DNA of 10,498 bases, taken from contig SEEY01000082.1 in assembly GCA_004211235.1 (NCBI GenBank), positions 1 to 10,498 on the forward strand, written 5' to 3'. The stretch is from Rubrivivax sp. Lineage in GTDB: Bacteria; Pseudomonadota; Gammaproteobacteria; Burkholderiales; Burkholderiaceae. The position numbers and the translations under genes were made by a program. Below the pieces are notes generated by a model, which had not been told where the DNA came from, searched no databases, and saw nothing but the letters and a program-made list of their open reading frames with translations. Positions 1 through 6,160 of the stretch are shown piece by piece. Numbering within the stretch: position 1 is the stretch's first letter; the number at the start of each line of letters is the position of its first letter.

Positions 1-279
1 CTGCCAAGCTGGGCAGCGATGAGCGCGTTGCCCTGATCGACTTCTACAAGGCCTTCCAGGACCAGGTCGCCACGCCGGCGGGCGGGGCGGCGCTGAGCGC
101 CGTGGCGGTGCAGGTCGGGAAGGAGTAGGTCGGCAGGCCGTCGGCGCCGACACCGGCGCGCGGGCAGGCCGGGTCCTTGACGTTGGTCAGGCCGAACTGG
201 GCCGGCGTGGCGACCTGGTCCTGGAAGGCCTTGTAGAAGTCGATCAGGGCAACGCGCTCATCGCTGCCCAGCTTGGCAG
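1..279. repeat. Perfect 79-bp inverted repeat (fold-back) at the left end
   Basis: Bases 1-79 are the exact reverse complement of 201-279, separated by 121 bp; base 80 does not pair with base 200, so the match ends sharply. Both copies hold the same GDSL-hydrolase codons (about residues 281-306), the left one inverted. The break falls at a GCCGGC palindrome (74-79 and 201-206), a natural point for strand switching. A perfect inverted copy of internal coding sequence at the very end of a sequence is typical of a chimeric or fold-back read carried into a contig end. A real inverted duplication is possible but less likely. Confidence 0.95.
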
Positions 280-1117
280 CGAGCTGGGCGTTGTAGGCCG
301 AAATCCAGGCCTGGAAGGTCGCCTGGGCCTGGGCACGCGCCGCGGCGCCCGCCGTGCCGCCGCCGCTGGCCAGCGCCACGCTGTCCAGCACCATCTGGAA
401 GCGCGGCGTGAACGTGATGTCGGGAATGTTCAGCACGACGACGTGCGTTGCGCCCTTGTCCAGCACGTTGGCCTTGATCGAGTTGTAGAACTTGTCGGCC
501 AGCGCGGTCATGTAGACGCCGGCAATCTGCGCCGTCGTCGTGGCGCCGCCGGCCAGCGCGGTGCCGATCTGCGTAGGCGTCAGCAGCGTGCCGAGCAGGC
601 CGGAATAGGCTGCCGCGCTGTCGCGGGGAATGTTCAGGTAGGCGCCGACCAGGTCGGCGGCGTCATTGCCACCGCCATCGACGATGACGAGGTCGCTTGC
701 CGTGTAGCTGGCGGCCGACGCATAGGTCGCCATCTGCACGCCGACGTTGAGCGGGTTGGTGGGGCCGGCACCAGCGCCTGTGTAGGTGATGCGACCGCCA
801 CCGATGGCGAAATTCGTGCAGCCGGTCTTGGCGGTGTTCATGACGAAGGTGGTCGTGAACGCGTAGAAGTTGCACAGCGTCAGGCCGTAGTTGGCCGCGA
901 TGCGCTCCGCATAGATCAAGTTGTCGCTGCTCTGGATGGTGAACTTGTAGCCGAAGGTGCCACTGTCCTGGATGCTGTCGCCGAACACCTTGACCGAGGT
1001 GATCTTGACCTGGGGTGTCGTGTCGGCCGTCGCGCCACCGCCGCCGCAGCCCGCCACCATCAGACTGCCAAGCAGCGCCGCGGAGGCCGCGGCGATTCGG
1101 GTGAGGAAGGGTTTCAT
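44..1117 (-). CDS. SGNH/GDSL hydrolase lipoprotein (esterase/lipase family), 3' end lost
   Basis: Probable secreted, membrane-anchored serine esterase of the SGNH/GDSL family. The ATG at 1117 is chosen because AGGAGA lies 6-7 nt upstream and the protein then opens with a lipoprotein signal: Lys-2, Arg-7, a hydrophobic stretch (9-20) and the lipobox V-A-G-C with Cys-24, followed by a Gly run. Block I is FGDSIQDSG (45-53), nucleophile Ser-48. NFAIGGG (102-108) fits block II, and GGGND (148-152) supplies the block III Asn. The C-terminal Asp-x-x-His of block V is absent. Only residues 1-346 are native. The last 11 residues and the TAG at 44-46 are read through the inverted repeat, so the stop is not the gene's own. 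An in-frame upstream extension to 1432 has no signal peptide and is rejected. Family assignment is firm; substrate is unknown. Confidence 0.85.
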   Translation of the reverse strand: MKPFLTRIAAASAALLGSLMVAGCGGGGATADTTPQVKITSVKVFGDSIQDSGTFGYKFTIQSSDNLIYAERIAANYGLTLCNFYAFTTTFVMNTAKTGCTNFAIGGGRITYTGAGAGPTNPLNVGVQMATYASAASYTASDLVIVDGGGNDAADLVGAYLNIPRDSAAAYSGLLGTLLTPTQIGTALAGGATTTAQIAGVYMTALADKFYNSIKANVLDKGATHVVVLNIPDITFTPRFQMVLDSVALASGGGTAGAAARAQAQATFQAWISAYNAQLAAKLGSDERVALIDFYKAFQDQVATPAQFGLTNVKDPACPRAGVGADGLPTYSFPTCTATALSAAPPAGVATWSWKAL

Positions 1118-1309
1118 CGTTGTCTCCTGAGCGACACCGTACTGCGGTGCCGGCAAATTCCGGGACGGCAACTCTAGCCGCAGCTTTTTAGAACGGTCGT
1201 TCGTTTTTCCCCTCGGTCTGCGTAAAGAAAGGCCTGGGAAAGCTAGGGAGACCTGTCTAGAAACGGGCGGGCAAGTCTGTGGATGGCGCTGGGACAACCG
1301 GCCGGATAT

Positions 1310-1329
1310 CCACAGGCCCGGGCCTGTGG
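1310..1329. promoter_or_regulatory. 20-bp perfect palindrome, possible operator
   Basis: CCACAGGCCCGGGCCTGTGG reads identically on both strands, centred between 1319 and 1320. It lies about 190 bp upstream of the GDSL start and 180 bp upstream of the mazG-like start. It has no T-tract and no gene ends nearby, so a terminator is unlikely and a dimeric protein site is more plausible. The binding protein is unknown. Confidence 0.4.
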
Positions 1330-1465
1330 CGGAAGTTGTGCCCAATCGTGGACAGGTCCGTCCCTGGCCTGGCACACAGCCTTGTGCGGTGGGCAAGCGC
1401 TTGTTCCGTAACGACTTTTCTGCCTTGTCCACAGCGGGGGGCGACCTCTACTACGACGACTACCT

Positions 1466-1494
1466 TTGAATCTTCAATACAGTCTTGAATACAT
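1466..1494 (+). promoter_or_regulatory. AT-rich repeat cluster, putative promoter/operator of the mazG-like gene
   Basis: TTGAA (1466-1470), TTCAA (1473-1477) and TTGAA (1485-1489) form overlapping inverted repeats. TCTTcAATACA (1471-1481) and TCTTgAATACA (1483-1493) form a direct repeat of 12-bp period. The block is clearly AT-richer than its surroundings and lies 15 bp before the ATG at 1509. TTGAAT at 1466 resembles a -35 box but no good -10 follows at 17 bp, so the exact promoter is not assigned. Confidence 0.35.
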
Positions 1495-1508
1495 AGGACA
1501 ACTCCACC

Positions 1509-1826
1509 ATGGACATTCCAGCCCTGCAGCAGCGCCTGCGCCGCTTTGCCGCCGACCGCGACTGGCAGCCCTACCAGACGCCCAAGAACCTCGCGATGGC
1601 CATGACGGTGGAGGCCGCCGAGCTGCTGGAGATCTTCCAGTGGCTGACCGCGGAGCAGTCGCTCGCCCTCAGCGACGACCAGCGCCGCCACCTCGGCGAG
1701 GAGCTGTCAGACGTGCTGCTCTACCTGGTGCAGATCGCCGACCACGGCGGCGTGGACCTGGACGCGGCCGTGGAGCGCAAGCTGGCGATGAATGCCGTGA
1801 AACATCCGCCATTGAAGAGGTCTTGA
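1509..1826 (+). CDS. MazG-like nucleotide pyrophosphohydrolase
   Basis: A 105-aa single-domain, all-alpha NTP pyrophosphohydrolase of the MazG-like/RS21-C6 (dCTPase-type) group. Members hydrolyse (d)NTPs to (d)NMP plus PPi and help clear non-canonical or surplus nucleotides in the cytoplasm. The Mg2+-binding motif is visible as EAAE (Glu-35, Glu-38) and EELSD (Glu-65, Asp-68), and the C-terminal K-L-A-M-N-A-V-K (91-98) matches the usual family end. Length fits single-domain members, not the two-domain MazG of about 260 aa. The ATG at 1509 has AGGA at 1495-1498, a rather long spacing. The TGA overlaps the next gene's ATG by one base (TGATG), indicating translational coupling with an exonuclease. 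Family is firm; the preferred nucleotide cannot be read from sequence. Confidence 0.88.
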   Translation: MDIPALQQRLRRFAADRDWQPYQTPKNLAMAMTVEAAELLEIFQWLTAEQSLALSDDQRRHLGEELSDVLLYLVQIADHGGVDLDAAVERKLAMNAVKHPPLKRS

Positions 1827-2458
1827 TGGAAACCATCGCCGTCATCGACTTCGAGACCACGGGCCTGGGCCCGACCAGCGGCGGGCGGGCGACCGAGATT
1901 GCCGCGGTGCTCGTGCGCAACGGCGAGATCGTGGATCGCTGGTCGAGCCTGATCAACAGCGGCGCCTGGGTGCCGCCCTACATCCAGTCCCTCACCGGTA
2001 TCAGCAACGAGATGCTGGCCGATGCGCCGGATGCCGCGAGCGTGATGCGCGAGCTGTCAGGCTTCACCCACGGCTGTCCGCTGGTGGCGCATAACGCCTC
2101 CTTCGACCGCAGCTTCTGGCAGGCCGAGATGGCGCGCGCTGATGTGCCTGCCGACCCCGCCCATCAATTTGCCTGCACGGTGCTGCTGTCGCGCCGGCTG
2201 TGGCCCGAGGCCGGCAGCCACTCGCTCGGCTCGCTGGTGCGCTTTCATGACCTGCGCTTCAGCGGCCGCGCCCACCGCGCCATGGCCGACGCGCTGGTCA
2301 CGGCCGAGCTGCTGTTGAAGGTGCGCGGCGAGGTGGCGCGCCGCTTCGCCATGGACCTGTGTGGAACCGACGTGGACCATGCGCTGTTGGCGGAGCTTCA
2401 GCGCACGCCGTTGCGCTGGCTCAGGCGCGGCCTCGTCGATCATGTGAAGGCGCAGTGA
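1826..2458 (+). CDS. 3'-5' exonuclease, DEDDh (DnaQ-like) family
   Basis: A 210-aa exonuclease of the DnaQ/RNase T superfamily, expected to remove nucleotides from 3' ends with two metal ions. Exo I is DFETTG (Asp-8, Glu-10), Exo II is HNASFD (Asp-94), and Exo III is HRAMAD (His-150, Asp-155), so the full DEDDh set is present. The T-G-I-S segment (57-60) is also usual for epsilon-like exonucleases. There is no polymerase, GIY-YIG or CBS domain attached, so this is a stand-alone exonuclease rather than the main DNA polymerase epsilon subunit, although that cannot be excluded. ATG 1826 is chosen over a longer frame from 1466 because the extension overlaps the mazG-like gene and the usual N-terminus begins here. 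The pairing with a nucleotide pyrophosphohydrolase suggests a joint role in nucleotide or nucleic-acid clean-up (inference). Confidence 0.88.
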   Translation: METIAVIDFETTGLGPTSGGRATEIAAVLVRNGEIVDRWSSLINSGAWVPPYIQSLTGISNEMLADAPDAASVMRELSGFTHGCPLVAHNASFDRSFWQAEMARADVPADPAHQFACTVLLSRRLWPEAGSHSLGSLVRFHDLRFSGRAHRAMADALVTAELLLKVRGEVARRFAMDLCGTDVDHALLAELQRTPLRWLRRGLVDHVKAQ

Positions 2459-2607
2459 AGGCAAGCGGGCCCGGCGCGCAGCGCACTGACGTCATCCAGG
2501 AAGCAGCGGCCTGAGCGCAGGAAATAATTCTGTCAAGACCCCAGGTTGCCGCCTCGGGCAATGACAATTCTGCGCTTTCGTCCCCGCGTCTTCGCCCCAA
2601 GAGTTCC

Positions 2608-3126
2608 ATGTCCGTGATCCAGGTTCGCCCCGCCACCCTGCGCGATGCCAAAGCCATCGCCGAGATCCACGTCGCTTCCAGCCAGGATGCCTACAAGGCC
2701 CTGTTGCCGGCTGCCGCGCTGGATGCCATGTCGGTGCAGAAGCGCCAGGCCTTCTGGCGTGAAGCCATCGACCTCTGCGAGCCGCAGGTGGTCGTGGCCC
2801 ACCTGGACAACAAGATCATGGGCTTCGCCGGCTTTGATCGGTCGCGCGACAAGGGCACGCCCGCCACGGTCGGCGAGGTCTGGGCGCTGTTTGCCGACCC
2901 GGTCCATTGGGACAAGGGTGTCGGTCTGGCGCTGTGGGATGCCACGCGCGACGGCCTTCAGGAAGAAGGCTGCACCAAGGCCACGCTCTGGTGCTATCTG
3001 CGCAATGAACGCGCGCTGCGCTTCTTCGAACTGGCCGGCTTCAAGCGCGAGCTGGGCAGCGCCCGCACGACGGAAGTCGGCGGTGCCCGCATCGAAGAGA
3101 TCCGCCTGCACCGCTCGCTGGTTTGA
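2608..3126 (+). CDS. GNAT family N-acetyltransferase
   Basis: A 172-aa single GNAT domain that transfers an acetyl group from acetyl-CoA to an amine, probably in the cytosol. The N-terminus (I-Q-V-R-P-A-T-L-R-D-A) is the typical first strand and helix. Motif A runs from V-W-A-L-F (91-95) to W-D-K-G-V-G-L-A-L-W (101-110), giving the acetyl-CoA pyrophosphate loop K-G-V-G-L-A. Motif B is N-E-R-A-L-R-F-F-E-L-A-G-F (133-145), the classic GNAT end. The ATG at 2608 has only a weak Shine-Dalgarno (AAGAG, 2599-2603). It lies 149 bp after the exonuclease and may have its own promoter; TTGCC (2546-2550) and GGCAA (2557-2561) form a small inverted repeat there. Substrate (antibiotic, peptide or metabolite) is not predictable. 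Confidence 0.88.
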   Translation: MSVIQVRPATLRDAKAIAEIHVASSQDAYKALLPAAALDAMSVQKRQAFWREAIDLCEPQVVVAHLDNKIMGFAGFDRSRDKGTPATVGEVWALFADPVHWDKGVGLALWDATRDGLQEEGCTKATLWCYLRNERALRFFELAGFKRELGSARTTEVGGARIEEIRLHRSLV

Positions 3127-3158
3127 GACGCCTCGGTCGGCTCGCGCCTCGCTGAACG

Positions 3159-3216
3159 CGGACGCGTCCGGCCGGTCCCACGAGGGGACGACGACGCTGG
3201 CGGCATCGAGCCGCCA
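3159..3216. terminator. Cluster of hairpins between convergent genes, possible bidirectional terminator
   Basis: The 131-bp gap between the convergent GNAT and HNH-like genes holds three self-complementary elements: the perfect palindrome CGGACGCGTCCG (3159-3170); GTCCC/GGGAC around a 5-nt loop (3175-3189); and TGGCGGC/GCCGCCA around ATCGA (3198-3216). None has a T-tract, so the terminator role is inferred from position. Confidence 0.4.
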
Positions 3217-3257
3217 TCCATCGCCGGAGCGTGCCGGCTTGGGGCGGCCCGGCCAGT

Positions 3258-4313
3258 TCAGGTTGCGTAGCCGCTGCTGGCCAGCGCCCAGCCGTCGGTC
3301 GCGTCGTCATGGCGCTGTACGTGAACCGGGCACAGCTTGCGGGCTGCCGCGCGTTCGACGAGCGCTTCAGCCTGTTCGGCCGTGAGCTGCAGGGCGAAGC
3401 GCGTCCAGCGCTTCTGCACCAGCGGCAGGGCCCAGGCGTCTTCCAGCGCCCAGCGGATTTGCTGTGGCTCGGTCAGTTCCGCAGCGGCCAGCACGCGCGG
3501 CGCCAGGGCCAGCAGGAAGCGGTTGAAGTCGGTGCGCAGCGAGTCGCTCGGCAGCAGGGCCTCGAGCCGGCTCAGTCGGGCGCTCCAGCCCGGCGTGGCG
3601 AGCTGGCGCGTCACCAGCGCCTGCAGCGCCTGGACGGGGTTGAACAGGCGCAGCCGGTTCGGCGGCAGCAGGCGCAACGGGATCTGCGCGGCTTCTTCGT
3701 GGCTCAACGGCGTGACGAAGCTGGCCAGCACGGCCAGCCGTTCCCATTCGGCCTCGGCCAGGCCGCCGATCCGCGTGATCGGGCCGGCCGCGCAGCTTGC
3801 GGCCATTTCCAGCAGGGCCTGACGATTGCGGCTGCCCTTGGCCTGGTTGGCGCGGCGGCTGACCGTGGCGAGGTTGCCGGCCGCATAGCCGGCGTCGTCG
3901 CGGACGCGGTCGATGCTGCGGCTCTCGTCATCCAGCACTTCGCGGGTGATCGGGCAATGGGTGGTGTCGAGCTGGGCCAGGTGATGCGGCGTGAGCTGGA
4001 CGTCTTCGAAGCTGCGGCCACGCGCCCAGGCATGCGTGCGCAGGCTCAGCCAGAGCTTGACCTGCGGGCTCGCCACTGTGCGCACCGGGCGGCCTCGCGC
4101 TGCCATCCAGCCGCGCTGCAGCGGCGACTGGGGGTAGAGGTGGGCGATGGGCGGCGTCATGCCATGCAGGGCGTAGTCCCGGCCGAGCGCCAGGCCGACA
4201 CGCTCATGGCTGCTGACCAGGGCGGGCGTGTCGTCCATCTCCAGTGCGAACTGGACGAGGGCGGTCTGGGCGGCGGTCGGTGCAGAGATCTTGGCGTTCA
4301 GGACGGCTTGCAT
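3258..4313 (-). CDS. Uncharacterised 351-aa protein with HNH endonuclease-like core
   Basis: I do not recognise this protein as a named family. Residues 119-160 resemble the ββα-metal core of HNH-type nucleases of the phage 'SLDRID...GY..GNV...N..K' kind: H119-C120-P-I-T, then S133-I-D135-R-V, G142-Y143, G146-N147-L, and R154-A-N156-x-x-K159. The second Cys/His metal ligands are not obvious, so activity is uncertain. The N-terminal 110 residues and the long C-terminal part (about 180-325) are unlike anything I know; the C-terminal part is rich in Leu, Ala and Glu and looks helical. No signal peptide or membrane segment is seen. The ATG at 4313 has GGAG about 7 nt upstream. An open frame continues upstream to 5393 but is only the complement of the WYL gene. 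The gene is divergent from that regulator over a 90-bp gap, which suggests shared control. Candidate functions are nuclease-based defence or DNA processing (inference). Confidence 0.7.
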   Translation of the reverse strand: MQAVLNAKISAPTAAQTALVQFALEMDDTPALVSSHERVGLALGRDYALHGMTPPIAHLYPQSPLQRGWMAARGRPVRTVASPQVKLWLSLRTHAWARGRSFEDVQLTPHHLAQLDTTHCPITREVLDDESRSIDRVRDDAGYAAGNLATVSRRANQAKGSRNRQALLEMAASCAAGPITRIGGLAEAEWERLAVLASFVTPLSHEEAAQIPLRLLPPNRLRLFNPVQALQALVTRQLATPGWSARLSRLEALLPSDSLRTDFNRFLLALAPRVLAAAELTEPQQIRWALEDAWALPLVQKRWTRFALQLTAEQAEALVERAAARKLCPVHVQRHDDATDGWALASSGYAT

Positions 4314-4346
4314 GTCGGGCTCCGGTTGAGGGACATGTGCAGTCTG

Positions 4347-4362
4347 TGAGCCAGCTGGCTCA
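4347..4362. promoter_or_regulatory. 16-bp perfect palindrome, putative WYL-regulator operator
   Basis: TGAGCCAGCTGGCTCA is perfectly self-complementary and sits in the 90-bp gap between divergent starts, 33 bp from the HNH-like ATG (4313) and 41 bp from the WYL ATG (4404). CTCATGAG (4359-4366) overlaps its right end. HTH-WYL regulators of the BrxR/CapW type bind inverted repeats in their own promoters as dimers, so this is the natural operator candidate; binding itself is inferred. Confidence 0.5.
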
Positions 4363-4403
4363 TGAGATGATCCACCGCGAAAAACACTGTAGATATTTTC
4401 AGC

Positions 4404-5390
4404 ATGGACCGCACCGAGCGCTTCTACAAGATCGAGCACCTGATCCGCACGCGGGGCTGTGTGTCCTTTGCCGACCTGATCGAGGCGCTGGAGGTGTCGC
4501 CGGCGACGCTCAAGCGCGATCTTGCCTATCTGCGCGAGCGGCTGGATGCGCCCATCGAGTACGACGCGGTCGACAACGGCTACCGTTTCGGCCAGCAGTG
4601 GCGCGGCGGCAAGCATGAGCTGCCGGGCGTGTGGTTCAACGAGGCCGAGCTGCATGCGCTGCTGACCATGCAGCAGATGCTCGCCGGGCTGGACGAGCAG
4701 GGCGTCGTCGGCCGGCATCTGCAACCCATGTTCGACAAGATCACCGGCATGCTCGGCGTGGACGAAGGCGAGGCCCGCGAACTGCGGCGGCGCGTCAAGC
4801 TGATCGGCACGGCCCGGCGGCGCATCGCCAGCGACAACTTCGAGACCGTCGGCAGTGCCGTCGTCAAGCGCCGCCGCCTGCGGATCCGCTACCGCAAGAA
4901 GACCGGCGCCGGCGAGGTCAGCGAGCGCGAGCTGTCGCCCCAGCGCCTGGTGCACCACCGCCATGCCTGGTACCTGGACGCCTTCTGCCACGCCAGCCAG
5001 GGCCTGCGTCGCTTTGCGCTGGACGGCATCGAGGCTGCGACGCTGCTCGAGACCGAGGCGCAGGCCCTTGCGCTGGACGAGCTGGAGGCGGAGCTCGACC
5101 GTGGCTACGGCATCTTTGCCGGCGGCACCCCGCGTGAGGCCGAGCTGCTGTTCAGCCCCGAGGCGGCGGCCTGGGTGTCGCGCGAGGAATGGCATCCGGC
5201 GCAGAAGAGCGAGTTCCTGGCCGATGGCCGCTGGCGGCTGCAGCTGCCCTATGTCGACGACACCGAGCTGCTGATGGACCTGCTGCGCCATGCCGGCCAG
5301 GTGGAGGTGGTCGCGCCGGCCGCCCTGCGCCGGGCCTATGCCGCGCGGCTGCGGCAGGCGGTGAATTCCCTGGAGCAGTTTGCGGAATAA
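4404..5390 (+). CDS. HTH-WYL domain transcriptional regulator (YafY-like)
   Basis: A 328-aa cytoplasmic DNA-binding regulator. Residues 1-62 form the winged HTH: M-D-R-T-E-R-F-Y-K-I is the usual family start, and V-S-P-A-T-L-K-R-D-L (31-40) is the recognition helix. The WYL domain covers about 145-215, with the W-Y-L triplet at 189-191 and the downstream L-R-R-F-A-L-D-G-I (201-209) carrying conserved Arg residues. A WCX-like C-terminal domain follows (about 235-328). Length matches full family members. WYL domains sense nucleic-acid or nucleotide ligands in several systems (DriD, BrxR, CapW), but this ligand is unknown. The ATG at 4404 has no visible Shine-Dalgarno; the leader is AT-rich (GAAAA...TTTTC, 4379-4400), which hints at leaderless or weak translation. 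It most likely controls itself and the divergent HNH-like gene. Confidence 0.9.
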   Translation: MDRTERFYKIEHLIRTRGCVSFADLIEALEVSPATLKRDLAYLRERLDAPIEYDAVDNGYRFGQQWRGGKHELPGVWFNEAELHALLTMQQMLAGLDEQGVVGRHLQPMFDKITGMLGVDEGEARELRRRVKLIGTARRRIASDNFETVGSAVVKRRRLRIRYRKKTGAGEVSERELSPQRLVHHRHAWYLDAFCHASQGLRRFALDGIEAATLLETEAQALALDELEAELDRGYGIFAGGTPREAELLFSPEAAAWVSREEWHPAQKSEFLADGRWRLQLPYVDDTELLMDLLRHAGQVEVVAPAALRRAYAARLRQAVNSLEQFAE

Positions 5391-5394
5391 CAAG

Positions 5395-5411
5395 GAACGC
5401 CGCAGGCGTTC
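5395..5411 (+). terminator. Hairpin after the WYL gene, probable terminator
   Basis: GAACGCC (5395-5401) pairs perfectly with GGCGTTC (5405-5411) around a 3-nt loop, 4 nt after the TAA of the WYL gene. No U-tract follows. Its position, just before the GTG-started yqjD-like gene, suggests it separates the two transcription units. Confidence 0.5.
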
Positions 5412-5450
5412 GGGTTAGGCTGGCCGCTTAATCCTCTTCAGGAGTGAACC

Positions 5451-5759
5451 GTGAGCGAAACCACCCAGGCCAAGGAAAAGCTGGCAGCGGACTTCCGTGC
5501 CGTCATGGACGACATCGATGCACTGATGACGGCCACGACCAACAAGGCCGACGGCGAAGCGCGGGCCTTGCGCGCCCGCATCCAGCAGCAGCTGGCCGGC
5601 GCCAAGGACAAGCTGCTCGACGCGCAACATGAGGCGGTGCAGCGTGCCAGGGACGCGGCGGTGGCGACGGACGACTACGTCCACGCCAAGCCCTGGCAGG
5701 CCATCGGCGTGGCCGCCGCCGTCGGCCTGGCGCTGGGCGTGCTGATCGGCCACCGCTGA
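5451..5759 (+). CDS. yqjD: DUF883 family membrane protein (YqjD/ElaB-like)
   Basis: A 102-aa inner-membrane protein. Residues 1-75 are charged and predicted helical or coiled-coil, with K-E-K-L near the start and many Ala, Asp and Gln. A single C-terminal membrane helix (about 83-100), rich in Gly and Ala and ending I-G-H-R, anchors it. E. coli YqjD and ElaB share this layout; there YqjD associates with ribosomes and tethers them to the membrane in stationary phase. That role is known for the E. coli protein and only inferred here. The GTG start at 5451 is supported by AGGAG at 5440-5444 and no competing ATG. It is the first gene of a three-gene run with YqjE- and YqjK-like genes, 17 bp before the next start. 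Confidence 0.85.
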   Translation: MSETTQAKEKLAADFRAVMDDIDALMTATTNKADGEARALRARIQQQLAGAKDKLLDAQHEAVQRARDAAVATDDYVHAKPWQAIGVAAAVGLALGVLIGHR

Positions 5760-5776
5760 GCCGCGGCGAGGGTCAT

Positions 5777-6160
5777 TTGGCTGACGCCCAGGAACCCGTC
5801 TCCGGGCCGCTTCGGCGGCTCGGTACCTCGCTGCTGACGCTGAGCCGCATCCGGCTCGAGCTGCTGGCCATCGAGGTCCAGGAGGAGAAGGACCGCATAG
5901 CCGGTCTGCTGGTGTGGTCGGTACTGGCCGCGCTGCTGGCGGGTTTCGGGCTGCTGATGCTGCTGGTGCTGGTGACCGTCGCGTTGTGGGACAGCCACCG
6001 GCTGCTGGCGCTGGGAGGCAGCACGGCCGTGCTGATCGTGGCGGCCGGCGTCGCCCTGCTCAAGGTGAAGGGCCTGGTGGCGCAACCGTCGACGCTGTTC
6101 CAGGCCAGCATCACCGAGCTGCGTGACGACGCGCAGGCGCTGCGGCGCGGCCCGCCGTGA
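5777..6160 (+). CDS. yqjE: YqjE-like phage-holin-family membrane protein
   Basis: A 127-aa inner-membrane protein of the YqjE/'holin-X-like' group. The N-terminal 42 residues include an amphipathic stretch L-L-T-L-S-R-I-R-L-E-L-L-A-I-E (19-33), typical of the family. Two membrane helices follow (about 43-70 and 76-97), then a hydrophilic tail ending R-D-D-A-Q-A-L-R-R. The start is a TTG at 5777, with GAGGG at 5768-5772; no ATG or GTG fits better. Despite the 'holin' label there is no lysis context; the neighbours match the E. coli yqjD-yqjE-yqjK order. Its stop overlaps the next start by 4 nt (GTGA). Function is not established; an envelope or stationary-phase role is inferred. Confidence 0.82.
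   Translation: MADAQEPVSGPLRRLGTSLLTLSRIRLELLAIEVQEEKDRIAGLLVWSVLAALLAGFGLLMLLVLVTVALWDSHRLLALGGSTAVLIVAAGVALLKVKGLVAQPSTLFQASITELRDDAQALRRGPP

Larger units (their letters stand above)
1118..1508. other. 391-bp intergenic region between divergent genes
   Basis: No convincing gene; the short open frames here do not resemble proteins. It must carry the promoters of the minus-strand GDSL gene and the plus-strand mazG-like gene. It contains a weak inverted repeat in the GDSL leader (CACCG 1135-1139 / CGGTG 1145-1149), a 20-bp palindrome (1310-1329), three DnaA-box-like 9-mers (about 1277-1434) and an AT-rich repeat cluster (1466-1494). A small RNA cannot be excluded by eye. Confidence 0.6.

Noticed and set aside
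443..1177. 244-aa plus-strand open frame opposite the GDSL hydrolase
   Set aside because: Complement of a real gene; Arg/Val/Gly-rich with no domain.
1118..1432. 105-residue N-terminal extension of the GDSL hydrolase frame (start at 1432)
   Set aside because: Arg/Pro-rich, no signal peptide; the ATG at 1117 has a good SD and a lipobox right after it.
1466..1825. 120-residue upstream extension of the exonuclease frame
   Set aside because: It runs across the mazG-like gene in another frame and looks like frame-shifted Pro/Arg-rich translation; the canonical exonuclease start is at 1826.
3231..4349. 372-aa plus-strand open frame opposite the HNH-like gene
   Set aside because: Gln/Arg/Ala-rich antisense shadow without motifs; the minus frame has an SD, a sensible start and HNH-like residues.
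4314..5393. Upstream part of a 711-aa minus-strand frame
   Set aside because: It is the antisense of the WYL regulator, whose HTH and WYL motifs are unmistakable on the plus strand.
5777..6160. Phage lysis holin
   Set aside because: The 'holin family' resemblance is only in layout; no endolysin or other phage genes are near, and the YqjD/YqjK-like neighbours explain it better.
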